From positions 1 to 11,366 of the forward strand of contig JBJXGU010000098.1 in NCBI GenBank assembly GCA_046160245.1: DNA of 11,366 nt, read 5' to 3'. A model generated the notes under the pieces. The model ran no database searches, was not told where the DNA came from, and was given only the letters and a program-made list of their open reading frames with translations. Of this stretch, positions 1 to 5,154 are shown in pieces. The position numbers were made by a program, and so were the translations under genes. The first letter of the stretch is position 1, and every line of letters begins with the position of its first letter. This DNA comes from JAJTFW01 sp046160245. Lineage in GTDB: Bacteria; Bacteroidota; Bacteroidia; AKYH767-A; OLB10.

Positions 1-79
1 ATTTAAATTAACTTCAAATACTTATAAACCAATAAGTTGACATTATTTTTTTGCTTGTTTAGTTAAATACCGGTCAACG

Positions 80-104
80 TTCCTTGGGCTTCGGAATCAA
101 GGAA
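80..104. repeat. 7-bp inverted repeat downstream of hicB
   Basis: TTCCTTG (80-86) and CAAGGAA (98-104) pair across an 11-nt loop, about 60 bp beyond the hicB stop. No T run follows directly on the minus strand, so it is only a possible terminator. The rest of positions 1-164 shows no gene that I can support. Confidence 0.35.
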
Positions 105-164
105 AGAAATATTTCGCAATTACCAAAAGACAACAACTGATCTGTTTTGAGCCACTGTATTTAT

Positions 165-593
165 TCATCTTCTTTGAATTGGAGCTACTCCCCATTTCAA
201 ACTAATAAAATCCTTAATAGCTTCATTTAAGACATTATTCAAAGTAGTTTTTTCTCTTTTTGAGATTACCGACAAACAGTAATGATTTTCAGGACTCGTT
301 CTTACGTTAAATACTCCACTCATCGGTTTGTTGGGTTGGAGTCCTTCCTTTTCACACAACGAAAGATAATCTTCAATTGCATTTTCAAAATCTAATGCTA
401 AGCCTTCAATGGTATCACTCGAAAAAAGAATGGCATCATTAATATACATCACTTTTCCGAAAAACATATTTTCTGAAGAATCATATTCTATACTTCCTAC
501 GTATTCTCTAAAATGCAAAACACCTGCGAGATCAATTTTGATATTGGAACTATGATCTCCTTCTTTCTTTGCTTTTATCGATTTCTTTTTCAT
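165..593 (-). CDS. hicB: HicB-family antitoxin (type II toxin-antitoxin)
   Basis: This 142-residue protein is the likely antitoxin that binds and neutralises the HicA mRNA interferase encoded just upstream, and that represses the shared promoter. Residues about 28-90 match the HicB partial RNase H-like fold: a Y-x-G-S-I-E-Y opening strand, then FFGKV, the acidic helix LDFENAIEDYLSLCEKEG and the GLQPNKP turn. Residues 91-130 carry the SGVFNVRTSPENH segment and a ribbon-helix-helix-like end (LNNVLNEAIKDFI), which in this family is the DNA-binding part. The first 20 residues are lysine-rich and poorly conserved. The ATG at 593 is the only sensible start; no Shine-Dalgarno sequence is visible, as is usual in Bacteroidota. 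The gene lies 85 bp downstream of hicA on the same strand, which is the hicA-hicB order of classical loci. Family assignment is firm; neutralisation and repression are inferred from the family. Confidence 0.88.
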   Translation of the reverse strand: MKKKSIKAKKEGDHSSNIKIDLAGVLHFREYVGSIEYDSSENMFFGKVMYINDAILFSSDTIEGLALDFENAIEDYLSLCEKEGLQPNKPMSGVFNVRTSPENHYCLSVISKREKTTLNNVLNEAIKDFISLKWGVAPIQRR

Positions 594-678
594 CTTATAA
601 TTTTTTGAAAATATTTCTTTTGATTTTTACTCTACTATTTCTTTATACTTTATCTGATTCAAACACCTTCAAATTTTC

Positions 679-930
679 TTAAATTCTATTGTATCCTTTT
701 AAAACATAAATTATTTGTTTAATCGTTATTTTTTTCTTGGGCTGATTTCCATGTGGTTTATGAAACATTAATTTTTCTAAATTGGAAACAAACAATACAC
801 GAGATCCAGATGATGCTCCTTTATTGCTTTCATTGAATCCAATTGAAACTAAAAAACTATTCATTTCTGCGTATTTGAGATCTGATGGAATTAATAATAC
901 TCTAGCTTTAAACTTTTCTTTTGTACTCAT
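679..930 (-). CDS. hicA: HicA-family toxin (mRNA interferase)
   Basis: The product is 83 residues from the ATG at 930 and belongs to the HicA family of double-stranded-RNA-binding-fold toxins, which cleave mRNA when free of HicB. Visible family marks are the N-terminal helix STKEKFKARV, the LKYAEMNSFLVSIGF segment, the GSRVLF strand (residues 42-47), the HKPHG motif (57-61) and the closing helix TIKQIIYVLKGY. In the best-known HicA proteins a His follows GS; here that residue is Arg and the histidines sit in HKPH, a variant I recall as common in a HicA subgroup. The frame stays open upstream to a TTG at 972, but that would add 14 residues not typical of the family and would run into the palindrome at 972-996, so the ATG is preferred. 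It is the first gene of a hicA-hicB pair. Confidence 0.85.
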   Translation of the reverse strand: MSTKEKFKARVLLIPSDLKYAEMNSFLVSIGFNESNKGASSGSRVLFVSNLEKLMFHKPHGNQPKKKITIKQIIYVLKGYNRI

Positions 931-971
931 TAAAATGGGGTTTATCGAAAAAGATTTATTGAAAGAATTCA

Positions 972-996
972 AATGTAACTAAAATTTAGTTACATT
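972..996. promoter_or_regulatory. Perfect 12-bp inverted repeat, candidate HicB operator
   Basis: AATGTAACTAAA (972-983) and TTTAGTTACATT (985-996) are exact reverse complements around a single central base (984). The site lies 41 bp upstream of the hicA ATG and is the strongest dyad between hicA and deoD. HicB antitoxins with a C-terminal DNA-binding domain typically bind palindromes in their own promoter, so this is the likely autoregulation site. The symmetry is seen directly; the link to HicB is inferred from position. I could not assign a convincing -33/-7 promoter around it. Confidence 0.6.
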
Positions 997-1028
997 ACAG
1001 ATTTTAAATATGAAATCATTGAATATCA

Positions 1029-1043
1029 GTCGGATTTTCCGAC
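1029..1043 (-). terminator. Short GC stem-loop downstream of deoD, possible terminator
   Basis: GTCGGA (1029-1034) and TCCGAC (1038-1043) form a 6-bp stem with a 3-nt loop, about 40 bp past the deoD stop. On the minus strand the stem is followed by only a loosely AT-rich stretch, not a clear T run, so it is a weak intrinsic terminator at best. It would separate deoD transcription from the hicA promoter. Confidence 0.35.
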
Positions 1044-1079
1044 AGCAATGCTCTTCAAGAAAATAAAGTTAGTACTTAA

Positions 1080-1787
1080 CTACAATTGTATCCCAGCTTC
1101 GAGCGCAACTTTCATCATGGGTTGAAGAGCCTTTTCTCTTTCATCAGGTGAAATAAATGCTCCAGTAGGAATTACATCTGAAATTGTTAAAAGAGTTCCG
1201 GCTTTCTTTTTCAAAAATTTTGCGGTTGAAAATAAAGCGAATGCTTCCATCTCTACCGCTAAGCAATTATTAGAAGATGCAATGGGCGGTGTTCCAGGAG
1301 TTGCTCTATAAAAAACATCACTCGAGTGAATATTTGTTGATCGAACTTTTACATCCAGCTTATTTGCTGCTTCATTAATTTTTTCAAAACAATTCCCTTG
1401 ATAAGAAAAATAATTTTCAGGGTATCCAAAAGCTTCAGATGCAAATGTGGACTCACTATAAGCTTTATCAACATTCACCAAATCGTATACATTTAAATCA
1501 GTTGAATAGGCACCTGCAGTTCCAATGCGGATGATACAATCCACTTTGTAAAAATCGTACAATTCATAGGCATAAATGCCAATCGATGGGCAACCCATTC
1601 CGCTCGCACCAATACTAATTCGCTTTCCTTGATACGTACCCGTAAAATAAAAAGCGTTTCGAGTTTGACTCACTAATTGAATATCTGTCAAAAAACTCTC
1701 AGCCATATGCTTGGCTCTTAGAGGATCTCCTGCAATTAAAACTACTGGAGCAATTTCTCCTACGCTAGCGCTGATGTGTAAACTCAT
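1080..1787 (-). CDS. deoD: Purine nucleoside phosphorylase, DeoD type
   Basis: This cytoplasmic enzyme of purine salvage catalyses phosphorolysis of purine (deoxy)nucleosides to the free base and (deoxy)ribose-1-phosphate. The 235-residue product matches the length of the hexameric bacterial DeoD family (E. coli 239). Key residues fall at the same numbers as in the E. coli enzyme as I recall them: GDPLRAK with Gly20 and Arg24, Arg43, Arg87 in IIRIGTAG (phosphate binding), the VEMEAF motif with Glu179-Met180-Glu181 (nucleoside binding), catalytic Asp204 in TISD, and Arg217. Position 90 is Thr where E. coli has Ser. The start is the ATG at 1787 (MSLHISASVGE). The frame stays open 145 codons further upstream, but that part translates tandem repeats, hairpins and the tRNA remnant and is not coding. 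No Shine-Dalgarno sequence is visible. The gene stands alone between the hic pair and the tRNA-Pro remnant. Confidence 0.93.
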   Translation of the reverse strand: MSLHISASVGEIAPVVLIAGDPLRAKHMAESFLTDIQLVSQTRNAFYFTGTYQGKRISIGASGMGCPSIGIYAYELYDFYKVDCIIRIGTAGAYSTDLNVYDLVNVDKAYSESTFASEAFGYPENYFSYQGNCFEKINEAANKLDVKVRSTNIHSSDVFYRATPGTPPIASSNNCLAVEMEAFALFSTAKFLKKKAGTLLTISDVIPTGAFISPDEREKALQPMMKVALEAGIQL

Positions 1788-1814
1788 AATTATATTTTGG
1801 ATGATGAAGATAGG

Positions 1815-1882
1815 GAAAATTGGCAAATGGTAAATTGGTAAGTTGGTAAATTGGTGAGGAGTTGGTAAATTGGTAAGTTGGT
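1815..1882. repeat. Short-period tandem repeat upstream of deoD
   Basis: The stretch is built from imperfect 8-9 bp units of the type TTGGTAAA / TTGGTAAG. The 20-mer TGGTAAATTGGTAAGTTGGT occurs twice, near 1828 and 1863, separated by a variant unit (TTGGTGAGGAG). It lies 28 bp upstream of the deoD ATG, so it falls within the deoD leader or promoter region. Copy number in such repeats can vary by slippage. No function can be assigned. Confidence 0.75.
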
Positions 1883-1883
1883 G

Positions 1884-1899
1884 TCGCGAAGCTTCGCGA
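1884..1899. repeat. Perfect 16-bp palindrome
   Basis: TCGCGAAG followed directly by CTTCGCGA is a perfect, spacer-free palindrome. It is GC-rich inside otherwise AT-rich DNA and abuts the tandem repeat at 1815-1882. It could be a protein-binding site or a cruciform; nothing in the sequence decides between these. Confidence 0.7.
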
Positions 1900-2001
1900 A
1901 TTTGAATAAAACATTTAAATAACAAATCACTAAAATACTCTTCTTTGCTGCCTGAGTTTCTCGAGGTCAGCAAAATAGAGGCAAATGCTTTTGTTTTTTG
2001 C

Positions 2002-2031
2002 AAGTCTTTTTCAAGCGAGCTTGAATGACTT
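2002..2031. repeat. Interrupted stem-loop
   Basis: AAGTC (2002-2006) pairs with GACTT (2027-2031), and inside it TTCAAGC (2010-2016) pairs with GCTTGAA (2019-2025) around a 2-nt turn. A small internal loop (TTT opposite T) separates the two stems. It is one of several adjacent dyads in this spacer. Confidence 0.55.
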
Positions 2032-2036
2032 ACTAT

Positions 2037-2077
2037 AAAAAGGATTAGCACTGACCGCGTGGCATCAGTGCTGATCC
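2037..2077 (-). terminator. 13-bp stem-loop with minus-strand T run, terminator-like
   Basis: GGATTAGCACTGA (2042-2054) pairs with TCAGTGCTGATCC (2065-2077) over 13 positions with a single G-T wobble; the loop is 10 nt. On the minus strand the stem is followed directly by five T residues (A run at 2037-2041 on the plus strand). This has the shape of an intrinsic terminator for transcription coming from the tRNA side, but it could instead be a dispersed palindromic repeat. Confidence 0.5.
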
Positions 2078-2091
2078 TGTGATGGGGCGCG

Positions 2092-2125
2092 CCAAGAAGT
2101 CTGTGCAAAGCACTGTACTTCTTGG
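2092..2125. repeat. Two-tier stem-loop
   Basis: CCAAGAAGT (2092-2100) pairs perfectly with ACTTCTTGG (2117-2125). Inside, GTGC (2103-2106) pairs with GCAC (2110-2113) around an AAA loop. Only a 2-nt versus 3-nt internal loop separates the stems, so the 34 nt fold almost completely. No T run follows on either strand, which argues against a terminator. Confidence 0.6.
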
Positions 2126-2133
2126 GAACTAAA

Positions 2134-2160
2134 ACAAAAAAACCCCGCCAAGGCAGGGTT
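2134..2160 (-). terminator. Intrinsic terminator downstream of tRNA-Pro
   Basis: AACCCCGCC and GGCAGGGTT (2141-2160) form a 9-bp stem with one wobble and a very short turn. On the minus strand it is followed by a run of T residues (A-rich at 2134-2142 on the plus strand). It lies 22 bp beyond the tRNA 3' end and so is the natural terminator of the tRNA transcript. The plus-strand side also has CTTTTT (2161-2166), so it may work in both directions. Confidence 0.75.
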
Positions 2161-2181
2161 CTTTTTGTTGGGTTTGTTTTG

Positions 2182-2227
2182 TCGGGGTGGCAGGATTCGA
2201 ACCTACGACCTCCTGCTCCCAAAGCAG
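2182..2227 (-). pseudogene. tRNA-Pro(UGG), 3' fragment lacking the 5' half
   Basis: Read on the minus strand, this is the 3' part of a tRNA. It has an anticodon loop TTTGGGA with anticodon TGG, the 3' anticodon stem GCAGG, variable loop AGGTC, a T-arm (GTAGG / TTCGAAT / CCTGC) and the 3' acceptor strand CACCCCG with discriminator A at 2182. CCA is not encoded. Pairing is good in the inner anticodon stem but breaks at 2228, where an A would face G43. The next 60 nt hold no D-arm and no 5' acceptor strand CGGGGTG. The gene is therefore cut within the anticodon stem and cannot make a tRNA. The most likely cause is integration of the neighbouring integrase-bearing element, which displaced this 3' part. 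Confidence 0.82.
2182..2227. other. Putative attachment site (att) of an integrative element in tRNA-Pro
   Basis: The block of tRNA identity, from anticodon stem to discriminator base, is the likely shared core between element and chromosome. Many tyrosine recombinases cross over in the anticodon-loop symmetry of tRNA genes, here CTGC-TTTGGGA-GCAG. Chromosomal features (tRNA terminator, deoD) lie to the left and the integrase begins 151 bp to the right, so the element should extend rightwards. No second copy of the core was noticed in the window, so the other end is outside it or has been lost. Confidence 0.62.
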
Positions 2228-2344
2228 TAGATCTTAAAATGAAGAGCGACCAAATTAATTACAAATAGCACTTATAATTTTAATTCACCTGTGAAAATTA
2301 TTGTTTTACTTTTTCAATTTTTAATAATTTTAAGTACTTTTGAT

Positions 2345-2363
2345 GTCAACCAATTTGTCAACC
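2345..2363. repeat. GTCAACC direct repeat in front of the integrase
   Basis: GTCAACC occurs at 2345-2351 and 2357-2363, a 12-bp spacing, between the att core and the integrase start. Short direct repeats in this place are often integrase arm-type or excisionase binding sites. Two 7-mers are weak evidence and could be chance in AT-rich DNA. Confidence 0.3.
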
Positions 2364-2377
2364 TTATAAATTTAGTT

Positions 2378-3622
2378 ATGAAATCAAATAATCCATATGC
2401 GATCGAAGTAGCCATAATCCTAGTAGAATGGAAAGTTTTAAAAGATGGTTCCTGCCCATTAATGCTACGTTTAACAAAGAACGGAAAACGCAAATACAAA
2501 ACTATCGGTCATAAGTGCCATCCTAAACTTTGGGATCCAATTAAATGTCAAGTTAAGAAAAGTCATCCAGAGAGAGTTCTTTTAAATAATTTAATCACCC
2601 AATTGATTTCAAAAATTAAAAATCAAATTTTAGAGTTCCAAAGACTAAATAAGCCAATAAGTTTAGACTCTATTTTAAATGCTCAAACCTCTCCTTTGAA
2701 AGTTCAAAATGTCTTGAGCTTCTACATAGAAAGAATTTCACAATTTAAGAAAGACAAAAAACTAGGTAACGCAAGGGCATATCAATATTCCTACAACCGA
2801 TTCAGTGCATTTAGGAAAAACAAAGATTTAGCTTTTTCTGAATTAAACTACAGTATGCTAAATAAATTCGAGTCGTATTTAAAAGAAAATAACGTATCGG
2901 ACACAACTTTATCAGTGCATTTTAGAACATTGAGAGCTTTATACAATGAAGCTATTCTCGAAAAAATTGCTTCTAAAGACGACTACCCTTTTCAAGACTT
3001 CAAGGTTTCAAAATTTAATTTAGAAACAAGAAAACGCGCTCTTACTAGGGAAGAACTAAACTTAATTAAAGCATCTCAAATCCAACCCAGTGATAAAATT
3101 GGGACTTCCCTTTTTGATGCGAAAAACTACTTTTTATTTAGCTATTATGCTGCGGGCATCAATTTTATAGATTTGGCTAACCTAAAATGGAAGGATTTAG
3201 AAGGGAATAGAATATACTACACTAGGACAAAAACTGGCCGTAAAATGAAATGCTTACTTAAAATGGAAGCCATTTCCATTATTGATTACTATCGTAAAAT
3301 CACATTTGATTCAACTGACCAATACATCTTTCCAATATTAGATCGAAAAATTCATATTTCAATAGAATCAAAAAGAAACAGGCATCAAAAATTAAATAAA
3401 ACTATAAACAATCAACTTAAAAAAATAGCAATTTCAATTGGCATTACGAAAGAACTGACTTATTATGTAGCAAGGCATACTTTTGCTACAATGCTAAAAT
3501 TAGGAGGTTTACCTACTTCTGTAGCTCAATCATATTTAGGACACACTGACGAAAGAACCACAAGAATATATCAAGAAGAACTTACAAGCGATAGTCTTGA
3601 TTATGCTATTGATGTATTATGA
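2378..3622 (+). CDS. Tyrosine recombinase / integrase (Bacteroidota type)
   Basis: From the ATG at 2378 the product is 414 residues and has three parts: an N-terminal arm-DNA-binding domain (about 1-75, KDGSCPLMLRLTKNGKRKY ... WDP), a SAM-like core-binding domain (about 105-205) and a C-terminal catalytic domain (about 220-410). Catalytic marks are Lys285 in TRTKTG, Arg366 in YYVARHTFAT, His389 in YLGHTD, and the nucleophile Tyr398 in TTRIYQ, nine residues after that His. The usual first His is Tyr, as in many Bacteroidota relatives. The first Arg is absent: the segment reads YYAAGINFIDLANLKW, with Asn262 at the canonical place and Ala where relatives usually have RG. An ATG at 2291 would add 29 hydrophobic residues foreign to the family, so 2378 is preferred. 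It lies next to the tRNA-Pro remnant, which fits its being the integrase of an element inserted there. Confidence 0.88.
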   Translation: MKSNNPYAIEVAIILVEWKVLKDGSCPLMLRLTKNGKRKYKTIGHKCHPKLWDPIKCQVKKSHPERVLLNNLITQLISKIKNQILEFQRLNKPISLDSILNAQTSPLKVQNVLSFYIERISQFKKDKKLGNARAYQYSYNRFSAFRKNKDLAFSELNYSMLNKFESYLKENNVSDTTLSVHFRTLRALYNEAILEKIASKDDYPFQDFKVSKFNLETRKRALTREELNLIKASQIQPSDKIGTSLFDAKNYFLFSYYAAGINFIDLANLKWKDLEGNRIYYTRTKTGRKMKCLLKMEAISIIDYYRKITFDSTDQYIFPILDRKIHISIESKRNRHQKLNKTINNQLKKIAISIGITKELTYYVARHTFATMLKLGGLPTSVAQSYLGHTDERTTRIYQEELTSDSLDYAIDVL

Positions 3623-3624
3623 GA

Positions 3625-3659
3625 CTGCAATAATCCAATTTGCAGAACTAAATATTTTT
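3625..3659 (+). terminator. Weak stem-loop between integrase and convergent gene
   Basis: CTGCAA (3625-3630) and TTGCAG (3640-3645) form a 6-bp stem with a 9-nt loop. On the plus strand it is followed by an AT-rich stretch ending in TTTTT (3655-3659). It sits in the 35-bp gap between the stop codons of the convergent integrase and propeller genes and could end integrase transcription. The stem is short, so this is tentative. Confidence 0.4.
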
Positions 3660-5154
3660 ACTTCATCAACACCAATTTCTTTCCAACTCTATCATACCCA
3701 CTTTTAATAACACAAGTATAAACACCATTACTAATCTCGGGAAATTTTACAAACTGAAGCGTACTCCAAGCAGGCAAATTCATTTGATAAACAAGTTGTC
3801 CGGTTATGTTATACACTTCAAACACTCCATTCTTATTTTGTGGTAAGAGATAAACCAACTTAATGTGCCCATCACTTGTAGGGTTGGGCGAAAGGCTGAA
3901 TTTGAAATTGTGGTGCTGCTCTTCAATTCCAATTATAGTTAAGGAGTCGCATACACTCCCCACAACAGGGCCTAAGTTGTAATTGGGATGATTGGGCACC
4001 GACCTAAAATGCCATACGCCTAAATTAATGGCGTGTTGTTGTACATCGCAAGCCAGACCGGCGCTATCGGGATAATTTATTTCATGAATATGTTGAGCAC
4101 TACCACTAGCTGTGAGATAAATTTTCCCGTTGGCAGCTAGGAACTGACCTCCAAAGTTTGTAACCGCTGAAGGTATTGGAAAAGAGAATCCATCGTAAAT
4201 AGCAACTGTATCGATTATTAACGAATTTACATTTATTTGATATAGTTCAATTATACTATTTGAATATATAAAATCACCAGATGGAGAAAAAGTCAAATCG
4301 GATAAATACTGATTGGTTGTAATTGGGATAACTTGCGTGTTATACAAAACTCCATTACAACGATCAAAGTTAGATAATACTACTGAAGAATTTTTACTAG
4401 TGTCATTATCATATATTGTAAATGCAAAATGCTCCCCATTTTTTGAAAAAACTGGGCTACAAACGTTGCCAGCACTAGTTACAAAATTTCCGATTGTTTG
4501 AGTAGTATTTAGCATAATGCCTGTACTTGAAAACAAATTAATATGCACTACAGGAAATCCATCTTTTAAAGTAATTATCCACCAATCTCTACCATTTGCA
4601 TGCTTGCACAAGGCTATTCCCCAACTAATAGTATCTTGAAATACTGATACGTTTTTAAAAGCTGAATCGACTCCTCCCAATCCACTATCTTTAGAAATGT
4701 CAATAACAGAAAAAAATAATTCAAGAGATGGTACATCAAATATATTAGGTGAACCAGTATGGTGCACCAATAAATATTTTAAACTATCGCCTGGATAAGG
4801 TACAAATATGTTATTATGATCAATGTATAACCCATTCGGAAATGTGTTTACATAATTCCCTGGATTCAACCCCGCCCCATTTAGCATTGTATCATTATTG
4901 GCATTTGCAATCCAAACACCATTGCTACTCATTAAAAAATTTCCGTCTGCATCACAAATATTACCTTGTGTGCCGTTGAATGCCATCTTACGATATTCTG
5001 TTTGATATATATAAGAAGAGCTATCAAATGTCATTCTGCCTTTAGGAACTGTTTGTAACCACTGATCTCCAATAAGCCACTGATGATCAAATCCCTGCCC
5101 ATAACAATCAGTAATTGCAATTACAATTAGACTTATCAGTATAACTTTTTTCAT
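3658..5154 (-). CDS. Secreted beta-propeller-like protein with T9SS type A sorting domain
   Basis: The 498-residue product begins with a Sec signal peptide (MKKVILISLIVIAIT, likely cut near residues 19-20, YG-Q). A long beta-rich region with propeller-like segments follows: CSPVFSKNGEHFAF, LTFSPSGDFIYSNS, and AANGKIYLTASGS followed by INYPDSAGLACDV. The last resembles the 'P/NGKIY ... INxPxxxGxxC' blade of a family common in Bacteroidota. Residues about 417-498 are a T9SS type A C-terminal sorting domain (FKFSLSPNPTSDG, FEVYNITGQLVYQ, ISNGVYTCVI, ending GKKLVLMK). It should therefore be exported through the outer membrane and attached to the surface or released. I see no catalytic motif, so its ligand or role is unknown. 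Its ATG overlaps the TGA of the giant upstream gene by 4 bp (ATGA), so the two are probably co-translated. It converges with the integrase. Confidence 0.82.
   Translation of the reverse strand: MKKVILISLIVIAITDCYGQGFDHQWLIGDQWLQTVPKGRMTFDSSSYIYQTEYRKMAFNGTQGNICDADGNFLMSSNGVWIANANNDTMLNGAGLNPGNYVNTFPNGLYIDHNNIFVPYPGDSLKYLLVHHTGSPNIFDVPSLELFFSVIDISKDSGLGGVDSAFKNVSVFQDTISWGIALCKHANGRDWWIITLKDGFPVVHINLFSSTGIMLNTTQTIGNFVTSAGNVCSPVFSKNGEHFAFTIYDNDTSKNSSVVLSNFDRCNGVLYNTQVIPITTNQYLSDLTFSPSGDFIYSNSIIELYQINVNSLIIDTVAIYDGFSFPIPSAVTNFGGQFLAANGKIYLTASGSAQHIHEINYPDSAGLACDVQQHAINLGVWHFRSVPNHPNYNLGPVVGSVCDSLTIIGIEEQHHNFKFSLSPNPTSDGHIKLVYLLPQNKNGVFEVYNITGQLVYQMNLPAWSTLQFVKFPEISNGVYTCVIKSGYDRVGKKLVLMK

Larger units (their letters stand above)
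1788..2181. other. Gene-free, structure-rich spacer between deoD and tRNA-Pro remnant
   Basis: I see no credible gene in this stretch. In order it holds the untranslated deoD upstream region, the tandem repeat (1815-1882), the perfect palindrome (1884-1899), a bulged hairpin (1947-1971: GCTG/CCT/GAG pairing with CTC/AGG/CAGC), and then four closely spaced stem-loops ending in the tRNA terminator (2002-2160). The deoD promoter must lie here on the minus strand, but no clear Bacteroidota TTG/TAnnTTTG pair stood out. An open frame crosses the whole stretch; its translation reads through the repeats and is spurious. Confidence 0.7.

Noticed and set aside
931..972. HicA start at the TTG at 972
   Set aside because: It would add 14 residues not seen in the family, uses a rare start and touches the likely operator. 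The ATG at 930 gives a normal HicA length.
782..982. Plus-strand small open frame opposite hicA
   Set aside because: It is the antisense shadow of hicA with no recognisable protein features.
1815..1882. CRISPR-like array
   Set aside because: Units are 8-9 bp, imperfect and without spacers, and no cas genes are nearby.
1788..2222. Open frame extending deoD upstream by 145 codons
   Set aside because: The added part translates the tRNA remnant (MGAGGRRFESCHPD, a typical false peptide from tRNA 3' ends), hairpins and tandem repeats. The DeoD family starts at the ATG at 1787, which puts the catalytic residues at E. coli numbering.
2291..2377. Integrase start at 2291 with a hydrophobic N-terminus, possibly a membrane segment
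   Set aside because: The family begins with the arm-binding domain that follows the ATG at 2378. The extra 29 residues are AT-rich leader translated by chance and overlap candidate binding sites.
5100..5154. Lipoprotein signal on the 498-residue protein because of Cys17
   Set aside because: The residues before the Cys (AIT-D) do not form a lipobox, and the YG-Q site downstream fits ordinary signal peptidase cleavage.
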